Below, piece by piece: positions 14,846 through 23,900 of a stretch of 64,000 bases of DNA; position 1 is the first letter of the stretch; each line of letters starts with the position of its first letter. The stretch is from Ectopseudomonas guguanensis. GTDB taxonomy: Bacteria; Pseudomonadota; Gammaproteobacteria; Pseudomonadales; Pseudomonadaceae. The stretch lies in the NCBI RefSeq assembly GCF_900104265.1, contig NZ_FNJJ01000011.1, positions 121,867 through 185,866 on the forward strand, read 5' to 3'. The notes beneath the pieces were generated by a model. That model searched no databases. It saw only the letters and a list, made by a program, of their open reading frames with translations, and was not told the origin of the DNA. The translations under genes and the position numbers were made by a program.

Positions 14846-16276
14846 TCATTCAAGGCTATGGGAAAGATCCACCAGCGCCAGATATTGCTTCATCATTGCA
14901 ATGCAATTAGGACCATTGAAAAGCCAAATCACGTGAGAGTGTAGTGTATTATGCTGATTGTCAGCATGAATCATTTCGCGCATAGACTCTGCCGTCGAGT
15001 GAAGACATGTAAAATAGCGCTTAGCAGTACTATGTACCTCCTCATTGCTACCTCCATAATACAAAGATCTGGCGGGATAGGTTTTACATATTTCCTGCCA
15101 TGCATCAGGATCATTGTGCGCAACAACCCTTCTGTAGAGGTGCGGTGCCTCATCTCTCAGGACGATTAGGTAGAAAGCGAAAAAAATCTCTACAGCTGCA
15201 GGCTTAACCGAAGAGCTAATAGCTTTTAGCTGCCTAAGGCATTTCTCCAACTCACGCGGCTTTAGCTTGAAAGTAGAAGATATGGAATACAAAATAGCCT
15301 GAAGCTCATTCAGGTTATACTGCCCAGCCAGAACCGCGTCTGAGGCGGGAGCAACAAAGTTTCTATCGCCACTCGCCGAATATCTATGCCGAATATCATG
15401 AAGCCTTATAGGTGGCAAAGACACACTACCAAAATTTAACTCCTGGGCCTGCAACCACTTCTCGGTGTTATCAAAGCTTAGCGAGTACTCAGCATCAAAG
15501 AACCTTTTGAGATATTTATCACCTTCAAAACCCACCCCATAAATCGCACCTATGGAGTGCCTGAGCTGAGCAACATCGCACGCAATAATGAACTTGCAAT
15601 TTTCGACATCAAAAAAATGCTTAATTCTTTCCAGTAGCTCGATGGAAAAAGTTGGTCTGCATCGATCTAACTCATCTATGAAGATGTAGAGCGGGCGTGA
15701 TTCTGTCTCGTACTTAACAGCTTGATTGGCAGCTGCCTCTAAAGCTAATGCTGCAAATCGAACCTTGAAATTCTCAACGACCTGCATTGTTTCTTTATTA
15801 CTTTGCAGCAGATTATCCAGGGCTTTTTCAGCAGCATCTGCAAGTGCTTCGGAGTCAATTTTCTCAGTTATTGCTGCAACGTCTACCCCTGTAAACTTCT
15901 TAATAACCCCCTTGGCCAATGCAGGTGTAGCAGCCAGAATTACGCTAGTCGCTTTACTTCTGAAATCACGTAGAGCTTCCTCAGCCTTTCCGGTTGGGAT
16001 GAACTCGAGAAGCGCATCATTGATTGCTGCGGTGAGTGCTACAAAAGCATCACCTGCATAATCATGCGTCCATGCATTGAAGTAGATAACCGCACGCTCC
16101 TGAAGTAATGCGTCATGCCAGTTCTGCAAGAAGAATGTTTTACCAGCCCCCCAGGGGGCATTCACATTCAGAACCTTTAAGTCTTCGTTGGTATCCAGAT
16201 AGTTGGTCAGGAACTTAGCCACGCCCTCCCTATCCATCTTATCCTTGAACCACGGTTCTTCTTGCAGCAATGCCAT
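14846..16276 (-). CDS. KAP-family P-loop NTPase
   Basis: 476 residues. Walker A APWGAGKT (residues 40-47), FNAWTHDYAGDAF after the first strand, and Walker B LYIFIDELDRCRP. Then come FFDVENCKFIIACDVAQLRHSIGAIYG and the FEGDKYLKRFFDAEYSL block, all typical of KAP NTPases (the Kidins220/PifA group, which includes phage-exclusion proteins). I see no membrane segment. ATG 16276 was chosen with a GGAG 8 nt upstream; the frame also allows TTG 16288. It sits between a 90-residue unknown gene (43 bp upstream) and the putAbiC-like gene (42 bp downstream), forming a compact AT-rich cassette. It probably acts with the membrane protein, though this is not shown. Confidence 0.85.
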   Translation of the reverse strand: MALLQEEPWFKDKMDREGVAKFLTNYLDTNEDLKVLNVNAPWGAGKTFFLQNWHDALLQERAVIYFNAWTHDYAGDAFVALTAAINDALLEFIPTGKAEEALRDFRSKATSVILAATPALAKGVIKKFTGVDVAAITEKIDSEALADAAEKALDNLLQSNKETMQVVENFKVRFAALALEAAANQAVKYETESRPLYIFIDELDRCRPTFSIELLERIKHFFDVENCKFIIACDVAQLRHSIGAIYGVGFEGDKYLKRFFDAEYSLSFDNTEKWLQAQELNFGSVSLPPIRLHDIRHRYSASGDRNFVAPASDAVLAGQYNLNELQAILYSISSTFKLKPRELEKCLRQLKAISSSVKPAAVEIFFAFYLIVLRDEAPHLYRRVVAHNDPDAWQEICKTYPARSLYYGGSNEEVHSTAKRYFTCLHSTAESMREMIHADNQHNTLHSHVIWLFNGPNCIAMMKQYLALVDLSHSLE

Positions 16277-16319
16277 ACAAGACTCCAAAATAAAAAGTTA
16301 GAGTTATTGCAAGAGAAAA

Positions 16320-16592
16320 TTAATTATCGGCGGCAGCCGTAATGGCTTCACACATAGGCTTGGTGTGCGAAAACTCGCTCGCCATCCATTCCGCAGGAAC
16401 GTAGTAGTGATCGTTTCGGGTATAGGTAGGCATACCATCACTAGATGCGCAGGCCCACACGAGGTACTCGGCATCGCCAGTAAGGGCTGCGGCTACGAAA
16501 ACCTGGCCGGTCTCTTGATCTACGGCAAAGGTGCGCTTCCATTGCGGAAGCTTCTTACCCGGTAGCTCGAACTCATTCCATTGAAGGCCCAT
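16320..16592 (-). CDS. Small hypothetical protein heading the KAP operon
   Basis: 90 residues, no family recognised. Tryptophan-rich start (MGLQWNEFELPGKKLPQWKRTFAVD) and a region suggestive of a small beta-sheet domain (TGQVFVAAALTGDAEYLVWACA), ending acidic. AAAGGA lies about 11 nt before ATG 16592. It is 43 bp upstream of the KAP NTPase on the same strand, so it is probably co-transcribed and may be an accessory or regulatory component. Confidence 0.6.
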   Translation of the reverse strand: MGLQWNEFELPGKKLPQWKRTFAVDQETGQVFVAAALTGDAEYLVWACASSDGMPTYTRNDHYYVPAEWMASEFSHTKPMCEAITAAADN

Positions 16593-16762
16593 TGATCAAC
16601 TTCCTTTCGTTCTCAATGGGAACAGATCATGCCAGCCTTTTGCCATCCTCGACAACGGCCTCAAGCCCCGAAACACACTGTTCGAAAGTATTCAAGCGTT
16701 CTTTTCCTCAGCAGCTCGCTGTACTTATCGTTAGGCACCATAGGGTTATCAGCGCCCATTCA

Positions 16763-17104
16763 TTACCAGTGAGACCGCCGCCTTAGCCATCCCCCCAACA
16801 ATCGTCGCAACCGTTCCTCGTAGGGTTCTTCATGCTCCTGCTCGTCGAGGTTGTAGGCCTGGCGCTCTAGGGTGATCAGTGTCTTCAGCGTCTCGGCCAG
16901 CTCTCGCATGATCTTGGTGCGGTTCGGTAGCGCAATGATCTTGTGGTAAAGGTCGCTCAGCCGGTCGTTCCCGAAGGCGTCCGGGCTGCGCATCATCTCG
17001 CCCAGTGACTCTGCCAGGTCGCGGTGATCCGTCAGTTGCTCCAACTCTTCCAGTAGCTTTTTGGTCAGGCCGCACGAGCACCGCATATCCGCACGGTGCG
17101 CCAC
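16763..17104 (-). CDS. Hypothetical protein, phage-like, possibly 5'-truncated
   Basis: 113 residues as drawn. All-helical: LLEELEQLTDHRDLAESLGEMM, then IIALPNRTKIMRELAETLKTLITLERQAYNLDE. The second block is reminiscent of small phage packaging or regulatory proteins, but I cannot name the family. The frame continues upstream to a TAG near 17137 with plausible residues (SGQYGEAIVAHRADMRCSCG). ATG 17104 is therefore uncertain, and the gene may be a remnant whose real start was lost. Confidence 0.45.
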   Translation of the reverse strand: MAHRADMRCSCGLTKKLLEELEQLTDHRDLAESLGEMMRSPDAFGNDRLSDLYHKIIALPNRTKIMRELAETLKTLITLERQAYNLDEQEHEEPYEERLRRLLGGWLRRRSHW

Positions 17105-17389
17105 GATGGCCTCGCCATACTGGCCTGAAAGCTAAGCTCCTCAAATTTTAGGAGATTTACCGCGATGACCAAGAGCAGCAACAGATCGAATACCCCATAC
17201 CGCAATTGGAAGCTCAGGACAGCTCAGATAGTCCTGGGGCGCGACCATCGCTCTTCGACGAAAAATCTTGAACAGCCCAGTTTGGAAAAGCCCCAGGATC
17301 GGCGTCTGATTCGGCTCAGAGCCTGATCCATGGTCGCTACTTGTCTCCTGGTTTAGACTCCCGGACAAACCAACAGCAAGGAAGCCGGA
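17105..17389. other. Intergenic region inside island
   Basis: No supported gene. It separates the divergent helical protein from the plus-strand SmpA-like gene and presumably holds both promoters. No recognisable operator or repeat. Confidence 0.3.
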
Positions 17390-17818
17390 ATGGCCAAGAT
17401 TTCCGCAAAAGAACAGCGTGCCCTTCTTTTCTTGGGCATCTTCGTTGGGATACCGGTATTGGTTTTCCAGAAGATCACTGACGCCGGAGCATGGCCGTTC
17501 GTGCTCGGTGCGCTGATCATTGGCGGTGTTTCCTATGTTTTCATCAAAAAAAGCCAGCACGCTGCACGGATCGCCTATCTCCGCAAGAAATACAGCAATG
17601 AGTCCACCGTGCAAGCGATCCTCAAGGGTTCGATCTGGGAGGGAATGAGTGAAGATCAGCTAATAGACTCCATTGGTCGCCCCGCCGCTGTAGACCAGAA
17701 GTACCTGAAGACGAAGACTCGCGAGGTCTGGAAATACTACCCGCAGGGCAAAAACCGGTACGGACTGCGCATCACCCTAGATGATGGCCAGGTGAATGGC
17801 TGGGACTCGAAGGGCTAA
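17390..17818 (+). CDS. Two-TM protein with SmpA/OmlA (BamE-like) C-terminal domain
   Basis: 142 residues. Two membrane helices (about 10-27 and 33-51) are followed by a periplasm- or cytoplasm-facing domain. That domain has the GMSEDQLIDSIGRPAAVDQ ... REVWKYYPQGKNRYGLRITLDDGQVNGWD pattern of the small SmpA/OmlA fold, here without a lipobox. AAGGAAG precedes ATG 17390. It is the last gene before the tRNA end of the island and is followed by a strong hairpin terminator. Function unknown. Confidence 0.7.
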   Translation: MAKISAKEQRALLFLGIFVGIPVLVFQKITDAGAWPFVLGALIIGGVSYVFIKKSQHAARIAYLRKKYSNESTVQAILKGSIWEGMSEDQLIDSIGRPAAVDQKYLKTKTREVWKYYPQGKNRYGLRITLDDGQVNGWDSKG

Positions 17819-17881
17819 CCTGCATTGTCAGGCTGGTAGGGAGTACGCTCCCATATCGAACCAACATATTCAGGCAAAAGA

Positions 17882-17904
17882 AAACCGGCTCGAATGGCCG
17901 GTTT
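17882..17904 (+). terminator. Rho-independent terminator after the SmpA-like gene
   Basis: Stem AAACCGGC / GCCGGTTT (8 bp) with a 7-nt loop, followed by GTCTTAG. It lies 63 bp downstream of the stop codon. Confidence 0.65.
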
Positions 17905-17956
17905 GTCTTAGTTCCCGTCTTATTCGGGAGGATGTGGGAGCATCCGAGAAAAAATC

Positions 17957-17982
17957 GATGGCGTCCCCTGCTGGAATCGAAC
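17957..17982 (-). repeat. Island attachment repeat, tRNA-proximal copy
   Basis: 26 bp covering the tRNA-Arg 3' end (T-arm 3' half, acceptor 3' strand and CCA) plus two bases outside. It is identical to 11339-11364, so integration regenerated an intact tRNA. Confidence 0.85.
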
Positions 17983-18033
17983 CAGCATCTAGCCCTTAGG
18001 AGGGGCTTATTCTATCCGTTGAACTAAGGGGAC
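17959..18033 (-). tRNA. tRNA-Arg (anticodon CCT)
   Basis: A 75-nt cloverleaf with encoded CCA. Acceptor GTCCCCT pairs with AGGGGAC, the anticodon loop is CTCCTAA (anticodon CCT) with stem AGCCC/GGGCT, and the T-arm is CTGGTTCGATTCCAG. It reads Arg AGG codons. The gene is intact and serves as the island integration site. Confidence 0.95.
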
Positions 18034-18083
18034 CCAGCCCAGCGAGCGGTGTCGCAAAGGCCGGGCGCATCTTAGCGGCGTCG

Positions 18084-18131
18084 CGCGCTTTTGTCATGCC
18101 GCAGCCAAGCTTGCAGCGCGACAAAAGCGCG
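18084..18131. repeat. Inverted repeat between tRNA-Arg and the NSS transporter
   Basis: Perfect 12-bp arms CGCGCTTTTGTC (18084-18095) and GACAAAAGCGCG (18120-18131), 24 nt apart. Probably a terminator-like or REP-like hairpin downstream of the transporter gene. Confidence 0.5.
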
Positions 18132-18179
18132 ACGAGTCCACATCGAGCCCATCCGCCTCGGGGGTGGGCGCTGCCTCAC

Positions 18180-19574
18180 TCAGAACAGCCCGAGGCTGTG
18201 CAGGAACACCACCAGGATTCCCAGCGGGGTGATCACGCGCAGCACCTGCCACCACAGCGCGAACAACTGCGGCTGCTCGATGCCGATGGACTCCTGCACC
18301 AGCTTGCGGCTCAGCGCCCAGCCGGCGAACAGCACGGTGGCCAGGCCGCCCAGCGGCATCAGCAGGTTGCTGGTGAGAAAGTCCAGGCTGTCGAAGAAGG
18401 TCTTGCCCAGCAGGGTCACCTCGCTCCAGGCATTGAACGACAGCACCGTGCCCAGGCTCAGCAGCCACAGGGCGATACCGCTGAGCGCCACCGCCTTGAA
18501 ACGGCTGATGCCGAACTTCTCGGTCAGCCAGGCGATGGTCGGCTCGCTCAGGGAAATCGCCGAGGTCAGCGCGGCGATCGCCAGCATGATGAAGAACAGC
18601 CCGCCCACCAGCTGGCCCAGGGGCATCTGGCCGAAGGCGATAGGCAGGGTGACGAAGATCAGCCCCGGCCCCGCGCCCGGCTCCAGGCCATTGGCGAATA
18701 CCAGCGGAAAGATCGCCAGGCCGGCCAGCAATGCCACGCCGGTATCGGCCAGGGCCACCAGCAGCGCGGTCCTGGCGATCGAGGTGCCGGCCGGCAGGTA
18801 GGAGCCGTAGGCCATCATCGCGCCGCTGGCCAGGCTCAGGGTGAAGAAGGCATGGCCCAGCGCGGCCAGCACGCCCGCGGCGCTGAGCTTGCTGAAGTCG
18901 GCGTCGAAGAGAAAGTGCACCGCCTGCATGAAATGCCCGGTGGTGGCGGCGTAGCCCACCAGCACCAGCAGCAGGACGAACAGCCCCGGCATGAGGAAAC
19001 GCAGCGAGCGCTCCAGGCCGCCGCGCACACCGAAGGCGACGATACCGAGGGTCAGTACCAGCACCAGGCTGCCGTAGCCGACCAACTTCCAGGGGTCGGC
19101 CAGCATGGCGCCGAACAGCGCACCACTGCTCTCCCCGTTCAGGGCCGTGAAACCGCCGGTCATGGCCGTGGGTGTGTAGGCCACGGCCCAACCGGCGATC
19201 ACCGTGTAGAAACTGAGGATGAGAAAGCCGGTCAGCACCACCAGCGTGCCCAGCCAGCGCCAATGCCGACTCGCCCGCGCCTCCCTGGCCAGTGCGGCGA
19301 AGGCGCCTTCCGGGTTGGCACGGCCGCGACGGCCGATCATCACTTCGGTCATCAGCAGCGGAATGCCGATGGCCAGGATGCACGCCAGGTAGACCAGGAC
19401 GAAGGCGCCGCCACCGTTCTGCCCGGTGATATAGGGGAACTTCCAGATATTGCCCAGGCCCACGGCCGAGCCGGTGGCGGCGAGAAAGAACACCCAGCGC
19501 GAGGACCACAAGCCTCGGCCGGCGCTGCTGGAGGCACCGGCGAAGGTGCCGGCGGCGATGCTGTCTTGACTCAT
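18180..19574 (-). CDS. Sodium-dependent neurotransmitter-symporter (NSS/SNF) family transporter
   Basis: 464 residues with 11-12 membrane helices. The family signature GSAVGLGNIWKFPYITGQNGGGAFVLVYL is near the N-terminus (helix 1 and the Na/substrate site). Bacterial members (LeuT type) import amino acids with sodium. ATG 19574 was preferred to an upstream in-frame ATG because family similarity begins just after it and AGAGGG lies upstream. The next genes upstream (leucine dehydrogenase, 2-oxoacid ferredoxin oxidoreductase) suggest the substrate is a branched-chain or aromatic amino acid. This substrate is inferred from context. Confidence 0.9.
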   Translation of the reverse strand: MSQDSIAAGTFAGASSSAGRGLWSSRWVFFLAATGSAVGLGNIWKFPYITGQNGGGAFVLVYLACILAIGIPLLMTEVMIGRRGRANPEGAFAALAREARASRHWRWLGTLVVLTGFLILSFYTVIAGWAVAYTPTAMTGGFTALNGESSGALFGAMLADPWKLVGYGSLVLVLTLGIVAFGVRGGLERSLRFLMPGLFVLLLVLVGYAATTGHFMQAVHFLFDADFSKLSAAGVLAALGHAFFTLSLASGAMMAYGSYLPAGTSIARTALLVALADTGVALLAGLAIFPLVFANGLEPGAGPGLIFVTLPIAFGQMPLGQLVGGLFFIMLAIAALTSAISLSEPTIAWLTEKFGISRFKAVALSGIALWLLSLGTVLSFNAWSEVTLLGKTFFDSLDFLTSNLLMPLGGLATVLFAGWALSRKLVQESIGIEQPQLFALWWQVLRVITPLGILVVFLHSLGLF

Positions 19575-19662
19575 CGGGACTTGCCCTCTTGTTGTTGTGA
19601 AAAAGTCAGAAGCCTGGGGTGGTCGGGCCACCCCGCTTGGTGCGCGCGACGCACCTCAGCTA

Positions 19663-19683
19663 GTAGGGTGCGCCGTGCGCACC
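19663..19683. repeat. GTAGGGTGCGC-family palindrome, single copy
   Basis: GTAGGGTGCGCCGTGCGCACC, matching copies at 25137-25201, 31340-31760 and 63868-63888. A degenerate partner (GGTGCGCGCGACGCACC) lies just upstream at about 19639. Intergenic and REP-like. Confidence 0.7.
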
Positions 19684-19705
19684 AGCGTTATTGCCTATGC
19701 ATGGC

Positions 19706-20764
19706 TCACAGACCGCCCTGCAGGCGCTCGCGGGCCATGCGGTCGGCAATCGCCGCGGTGGTCGCGCCTTCACGTTCGGCGCGCTGGAAGATTTCCGTCA
19801 GGGTCGGGCCGATGCCTTCGATATGTGCCTTGAGCTGGGCCGCGCTGCCACCGGTGCGCTCGTAGCAGACGTCGATGATGCCGCCGGCGTTGATCGCGTA
19901 ATCAGGCGCGTACAGGCACTCGCGGCGCCGCAGCACCTCGGCCAGGCTGGCGTCGGCAAGCTGGTTGTTGGCAGCGCCGGCGATGATCGGCGCGCGCAGC
20001 GCTTCCAGCGTCTGCAGGTTGACGATGGCGCCAAGCGCGCAGGGCGCGAACACATCCACGTCGAGACCGTAGATGTCGTGCTGGCCGACGGCGGTGGCGC
20101 CGAGCTGGGCGACCGCGCGCTGCACGTTGGCGGCCTGGATATCGGTCACCCATAGCTGCGCGCCGGCCTCCTTGAGCAGCTTGGCCAGGCCGAAGCCGAC
20201 CTGCCCCACGCCCTGGATGGCCACACGGATGCCGGAGAGATCCTGACGCCCCAGGCGATGCGCCACCGCCGCCTGGATACCGATGAACACGCCATAGGCG
20301 GTGGACGGCGATGGATCGCCGTCACGACTGCCGCCACCGAAGGCCTCGCGCTGGCCGGCGCCGGCGACGTGGCGGGTGCGCTCGGCCATGATGCGCATCT
20401 CGGCCACGCCGGTGCCGGAGTCCGCCGCGGTGATGTAGCGCCCGCCGAGGCTGTCGACGAAATCGCCCATGGCCTGGAACAGCGCCTCGCTCTTGCCGGT
20501 GTGCGGGTCGCCGATGATCACCGCCTTGCCGCCGCCCAGCGGCAGGCGCGCCAGGGCGGACTTGTAGGTCATGCCGCGCGACAGGCGCAGCACGTCGCGC
20601 AGCGCCTCCTCGTCGGTGGCGTAGTTCCACATGCGGCAGCCGCCCAGCGCCGGGCCGAGCGTGCTGTCGTGGATGGCGATGATGGCTTTCAGGCCGCTGG
20701 CCTTGTCGTGGCCGTAGACCACCTGCTCGTGCTGATCGAAGTCGACGTGGGCGAAGACGGACAT
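19706..20764 (-). CDS. ldh: Leucine (Leu/Val/Phe) dehydrogenase
   Basis: 352 residues, the length of bacterial leucine dehydrogenases. It should oxidatively deaminate branched-chain amino acids to 2-oxoacids with NAD. Seen: GPALGGCRMWNYAT, then RLSRGMTYKSALARLPLGGGKAVI with the catalytic Lys region. The NAD-binding fold has VAIQGVGQVGFGLAKLL, followed by AGAANNQLAD and YAPDYAINAGGIIDV. The start ATG 20764 gives the full family N-terminus. It lies between the NSS transporter and the indolepyruvate oxidoreductase on the same strand, fitting an amino-acid degradation route. Confidence 0.93.
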   Translation of the reverse strand: MSVFAHVDFDQHEQVVYGHDKASGLKAIIAIHDSTLGPALGGCRMWNYATDEEALRDVLRLSRGMTYKSALARLPLGGGKAVIIGDPHTGKSEALFQAMGDFVDSLGGRYITAADSGTGVAEMRIMAERTRHVAGAGQREAFGGGSRDGDPSPSTAYGVFIGIQAAVAHRLGRQDLSGIRVAIQGVGQVGFGLAKLLKEAGAQLWVTDIQAANVQRAVAQLGATAVGQHDIYGLDVDVFAPCALGAIVNLQTLEALRAPIIAGAANNQLADASLAEVLRRRECLYAPDYAINAGGIIDVCYERTGGSAAQLKAHIEGIGPTLTEIFQRAEREGATTAAIADRMARERLQGGL

Positions 20765-20830
20765 GCTGTTTCCTCAAATCTGGGCACGCCAAACGGCTGC
20801 CCTTACTGGTGTTGTACGCACGGTTACCCC

Positions 20831-20900
20831 GTGGGAGCGGCTTTAGCCGCGATGCTTTTTAGGGGTTTCACAGGCCATTCGCGGCTAAAGCCGCTCCCAC
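20831..20900. repeat. REP-type inverted repeat (22-bp perfect arms)
   Basis: Arms GTGGGAGCGGCTTTAGCCGC... (20831-20852) and its exact complement (20879-20900) are separated by 26 nt. This is the common Pseudomonas GTGGGAGCGGC REP type, here as an inverted pair between two genes. Confidence 0.85.
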
Positions 20901-20977
20901 AAAAAGCGCTCCGTGATCATGTAAAAGGCCGCCCTCTCCCCTCAGGGGAAAGGAAGAGGACGGCAAGGGGTGATTCG

Positions 20978-23900
20978 TCAGGCAGCTGGTTCGAACAGCT
21001 GCACCGCGGCGATTTCGCTGACGGTCAGGCGCGCCTTGAGCTGCGTCGCCTGTTCGCGCGCCTTGGCCAGCGCCGCTTCCTTGACGTGACCGTAGCCGCG
21101 GATCTGCTCGGGAATCTCGGCCAGCGCCACCGCGGTGCGGTAGTTGCCGGCATTGAGCTCGGCGAGCAGGTAGGCCACGTTGGCCTCGTACTCCTCGATC
21201 AGCTCGCGTTCCAGACGGCGCTCGGCGCTGTGGCCGAACGGATCGAGCACGCTGCCACGCAGGAACTTGAAGCGTGCCAGTACGCCGAAGGCCTTGAGCA
21301 TCCAGGGCCCGAAGCTGCGCTTGCGCGGCTCGCCGGTGGCGGCGTCCGGCTTGCTCAGCCAGCTCGGTGCCAGGTGGAACTGCAGGCGGTAGCCGCCTTC
21401 GAACTGGGCTTCGAGCTGCTTGCGGAAGGTCGCATCGCTGTACAGCCGCGCCACTTCGTACTCGTCCTTGTAGGCCAGCAGCTTGAAGTAGTAGCGCGCC
21501 ACGGCCTTGCTCAGGCGCTGCTCGGCATCGGAGTCGACCTTGCGCACGCGCTCGACCAGTTCGCGATAGCGCTCGGCATAGGCGGCGTTCTGGTAGGCGG
21601 TCAGGCGCTGCATGCGGTCCCTGACGATTTCCTCCAGCGTGCTGCAATGCGGCGCCTCGACCACCTTGGGCGCGGCGACTTTCTCCACCGCGGCCAGATC
21701 GTGCGCAGCGCGACGGCCCCAGAGAAACGCCTGCTGATTGAGTTCGATGGCCACGCCATTGAGTTCGATGGCCTTGTTGATCGCCTCGGCCGATACCGGT
21801 ACCAACCCTTTCTGGTAGGCGTAGCCGAGCATGAACAGGTTGGTGGCGATGCTGTCGCCGAGCAGGCGGGTGGCCAGGCGCGTGGCATCGACGAAGCGGG
21901 TCTTGCCCTCGCCCACTGCCTCGCTGATCGCCTCGCGCATCGCAGCGCCGGGCACCTGGGCATCCGGGTTGCGGGTGAACTCGGCGGTAGGCGCCTCATG
22001 GCTGTTGATCACCGCATGGGCAATCTTGTCGTTGAGCTTGGCCAGTGCCTCTTCACTGGCAGACACCACCAGATCGCAACCCAGCAACAGATCGGTTTCC
22101 CCAGCGGCGATGCGCACCGCGTAGATGTCGCTCTGCCGTGCGGCGATGCGAATGTGGGTGATCACCGGGCCGAACTTCTGCGCCAGGCCGGCCTGATCGA
22201 GCACGGTGCAGCCCTTGCCTTCGATGTGCGCGGCCATGCCCAGCAGGGCACCGACGGTGGTCACGCCGCTGCCGCCGACACCGGGCAGGAGGATGTTCCA
22301 GGGTCGGCTCAGGGCCGGTTGTTTCGGCTCCGGCAGGGCGATGAACAGCGCGCCCAGGCCAACGGCCTCGGGCTTGCGCAGGCTGCCGCCATGCACGGTG
22401 ACGAAGCTCGGGCAGAAGCCTTCCAGGCAGCTGAAGTCCTTGTTGCAGGCGCTCTGGTCGATCTCGCGCTTGCGCCCCAGTTCGGTTTCCAGCGGCAGCA
22501 CGGACAGGCAGTTGGATTTCACGCTGCAGTCGCCGCAGCCTTCGCACACCGCCGGGTTGATGAAGGCGCGCTTGGCCGGGTCGACCATCTTGCCGCGCTT
22601 GCGCCGACGCCGTTTCTCGGTGGCGCAGGTCTGGTCGTAGAGGATCACCGATACGCCCTTGAACTCGCGCAGCTCGCGCTGCACGGCGTCCAGCTCGCGG
22701 CGGTGATGGAAGGTCACGCCCGGCGCGAAGGTGGCGCGGGTCGGGTACTTGTCCGGCTCGTCGCTGACCAGGGCGATGCGCTTGACGCCCTCGGCGTGCA
22801 CCTGCTGGCTGAGCTGGTCGATACGCAGCTCGCCGTCGATGGGCTGGCCGCCAGTCATGGCCACCGCGTCGTTGTAGAGGATCTTGTAGGTGATGTTGAC
22901 CCCGGCGGCCACGGCCGCGCGCAGGGCCAGATGGCCGGAGTGGAAGTAGGTGCCGTCACCGAGGTTCTGGAACACGTGCGGCGTGTCGGTGAATGGCGCC
23001 TGGCCGATCCAGGTGGCGCCCTCGCCGCCCATCTGGGTGAAGGTGTCGGTGCTGCGATCCATCCACTGGGTCATGTAGTGGCAGCCGATACCACCGAGGG
23101 CGCGGCTGCCTTGCGGCACCTTGGTCGAGCTGTTGTGCGGGCAGCCGGAGCAGAAATGCGGGGTGCGTACGGTCTTGTGCTTGGGCGCAGCCAGGGCCTT
23201 TTCCTTGGCGTCGAGGAAGGCCAGGCGCTCCTCGATGGTGGGGCTGCTATAGATCGGCGCAAGGCGCTTGGCGATCACCCGGGCGATCATCGCCGGAGTC
23301 AGTTCGCCCAGGTTCGGCAGCAGCGAATTACCCTGTTCATCGAACTCGCCGACCACCCGTGGACGCTTGCCTACCGGCCAGTTGTAGAGCTGGCCGGTCA
23401 GTTGGTCCTCGATGACGCTGCGCTTCTCTTCCACCACCAGGATTTCGTCCAGCCCCTCGGCGAACTGGTGCACCGAAACCGGCTCCAGCGGCCAGCTCAT
23501 GCCGACCTTGAGCACGCGCAGGCCGACCCTGGCGCACAGTGCTTCGTCCAGGCCTAGGTCATCCAGGGCCTGGCGCACGTCGAGGTAGGACTTGCCGGTG
23601 GTGATGATGCCCAGACGCGGGTTGGGCGAATCCAGCTTGATCTGGTTGAGGTTGTTGGCCAGGGCGAAGGCGCGCGCGGCGTAGATCTTGTACATGTTCA
23701 GGCGCTTTTCCTGCGCCAGGGGCGGATCGGGCCAGCGGATGTGCACGCCGTCTTCCGGCAGCTGGAAATCCTCGGGAATCTTCACCTGAATGCGCAGCGG
23801 ATCGACATCCACCACGGCCGAGGAATCAACGTTCTCGGCGATGGTCTTCAGCGCCACCCAGCAGCCGCTGTAGCGCGACAGCTCCCAGCCGATGATGCCG

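Larger units (their letters stand above)
11339..17982. mobile_element. tRNA-Arg-borne genomic island, integrase-less
   Basis: A 26-bp perfect direct repeat bounds this 6.6 kb segment. One copy is the 3' end of tRNA-Arg(CCT) (17957-17982) and the other lies at 11339-11364 next to the siderophore cluster. The interior contains accessory genes (DUF2513, KAP NTPase, putAbiC-like, small unknowns), an AT-rich stretch at 13900-16330 and a decayed gene. No integrase, excisionase or conjugation gene is visible, so it looks immobile or dependent on a helper. The island side of the left repeat holds a paired C-rich motif (11421-11438) of the kind often found beside phage-type attachment cores. Confidence 0.82.

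Noticed and set aside
17141..17614. 157-residue minus-strand frame overlapping the SmpA-like gene
   Set aside because: It is antisense to a better-supported gene with a good ribosome-binding site and a following terminator.
20258..23557. 1099-codon open frame on the plus strand
   Set aside because: Antisense to leucine dehydrogenase and the 2-oxoacid oxidoreductase, both with clear motifs. The frame has a biased composition.
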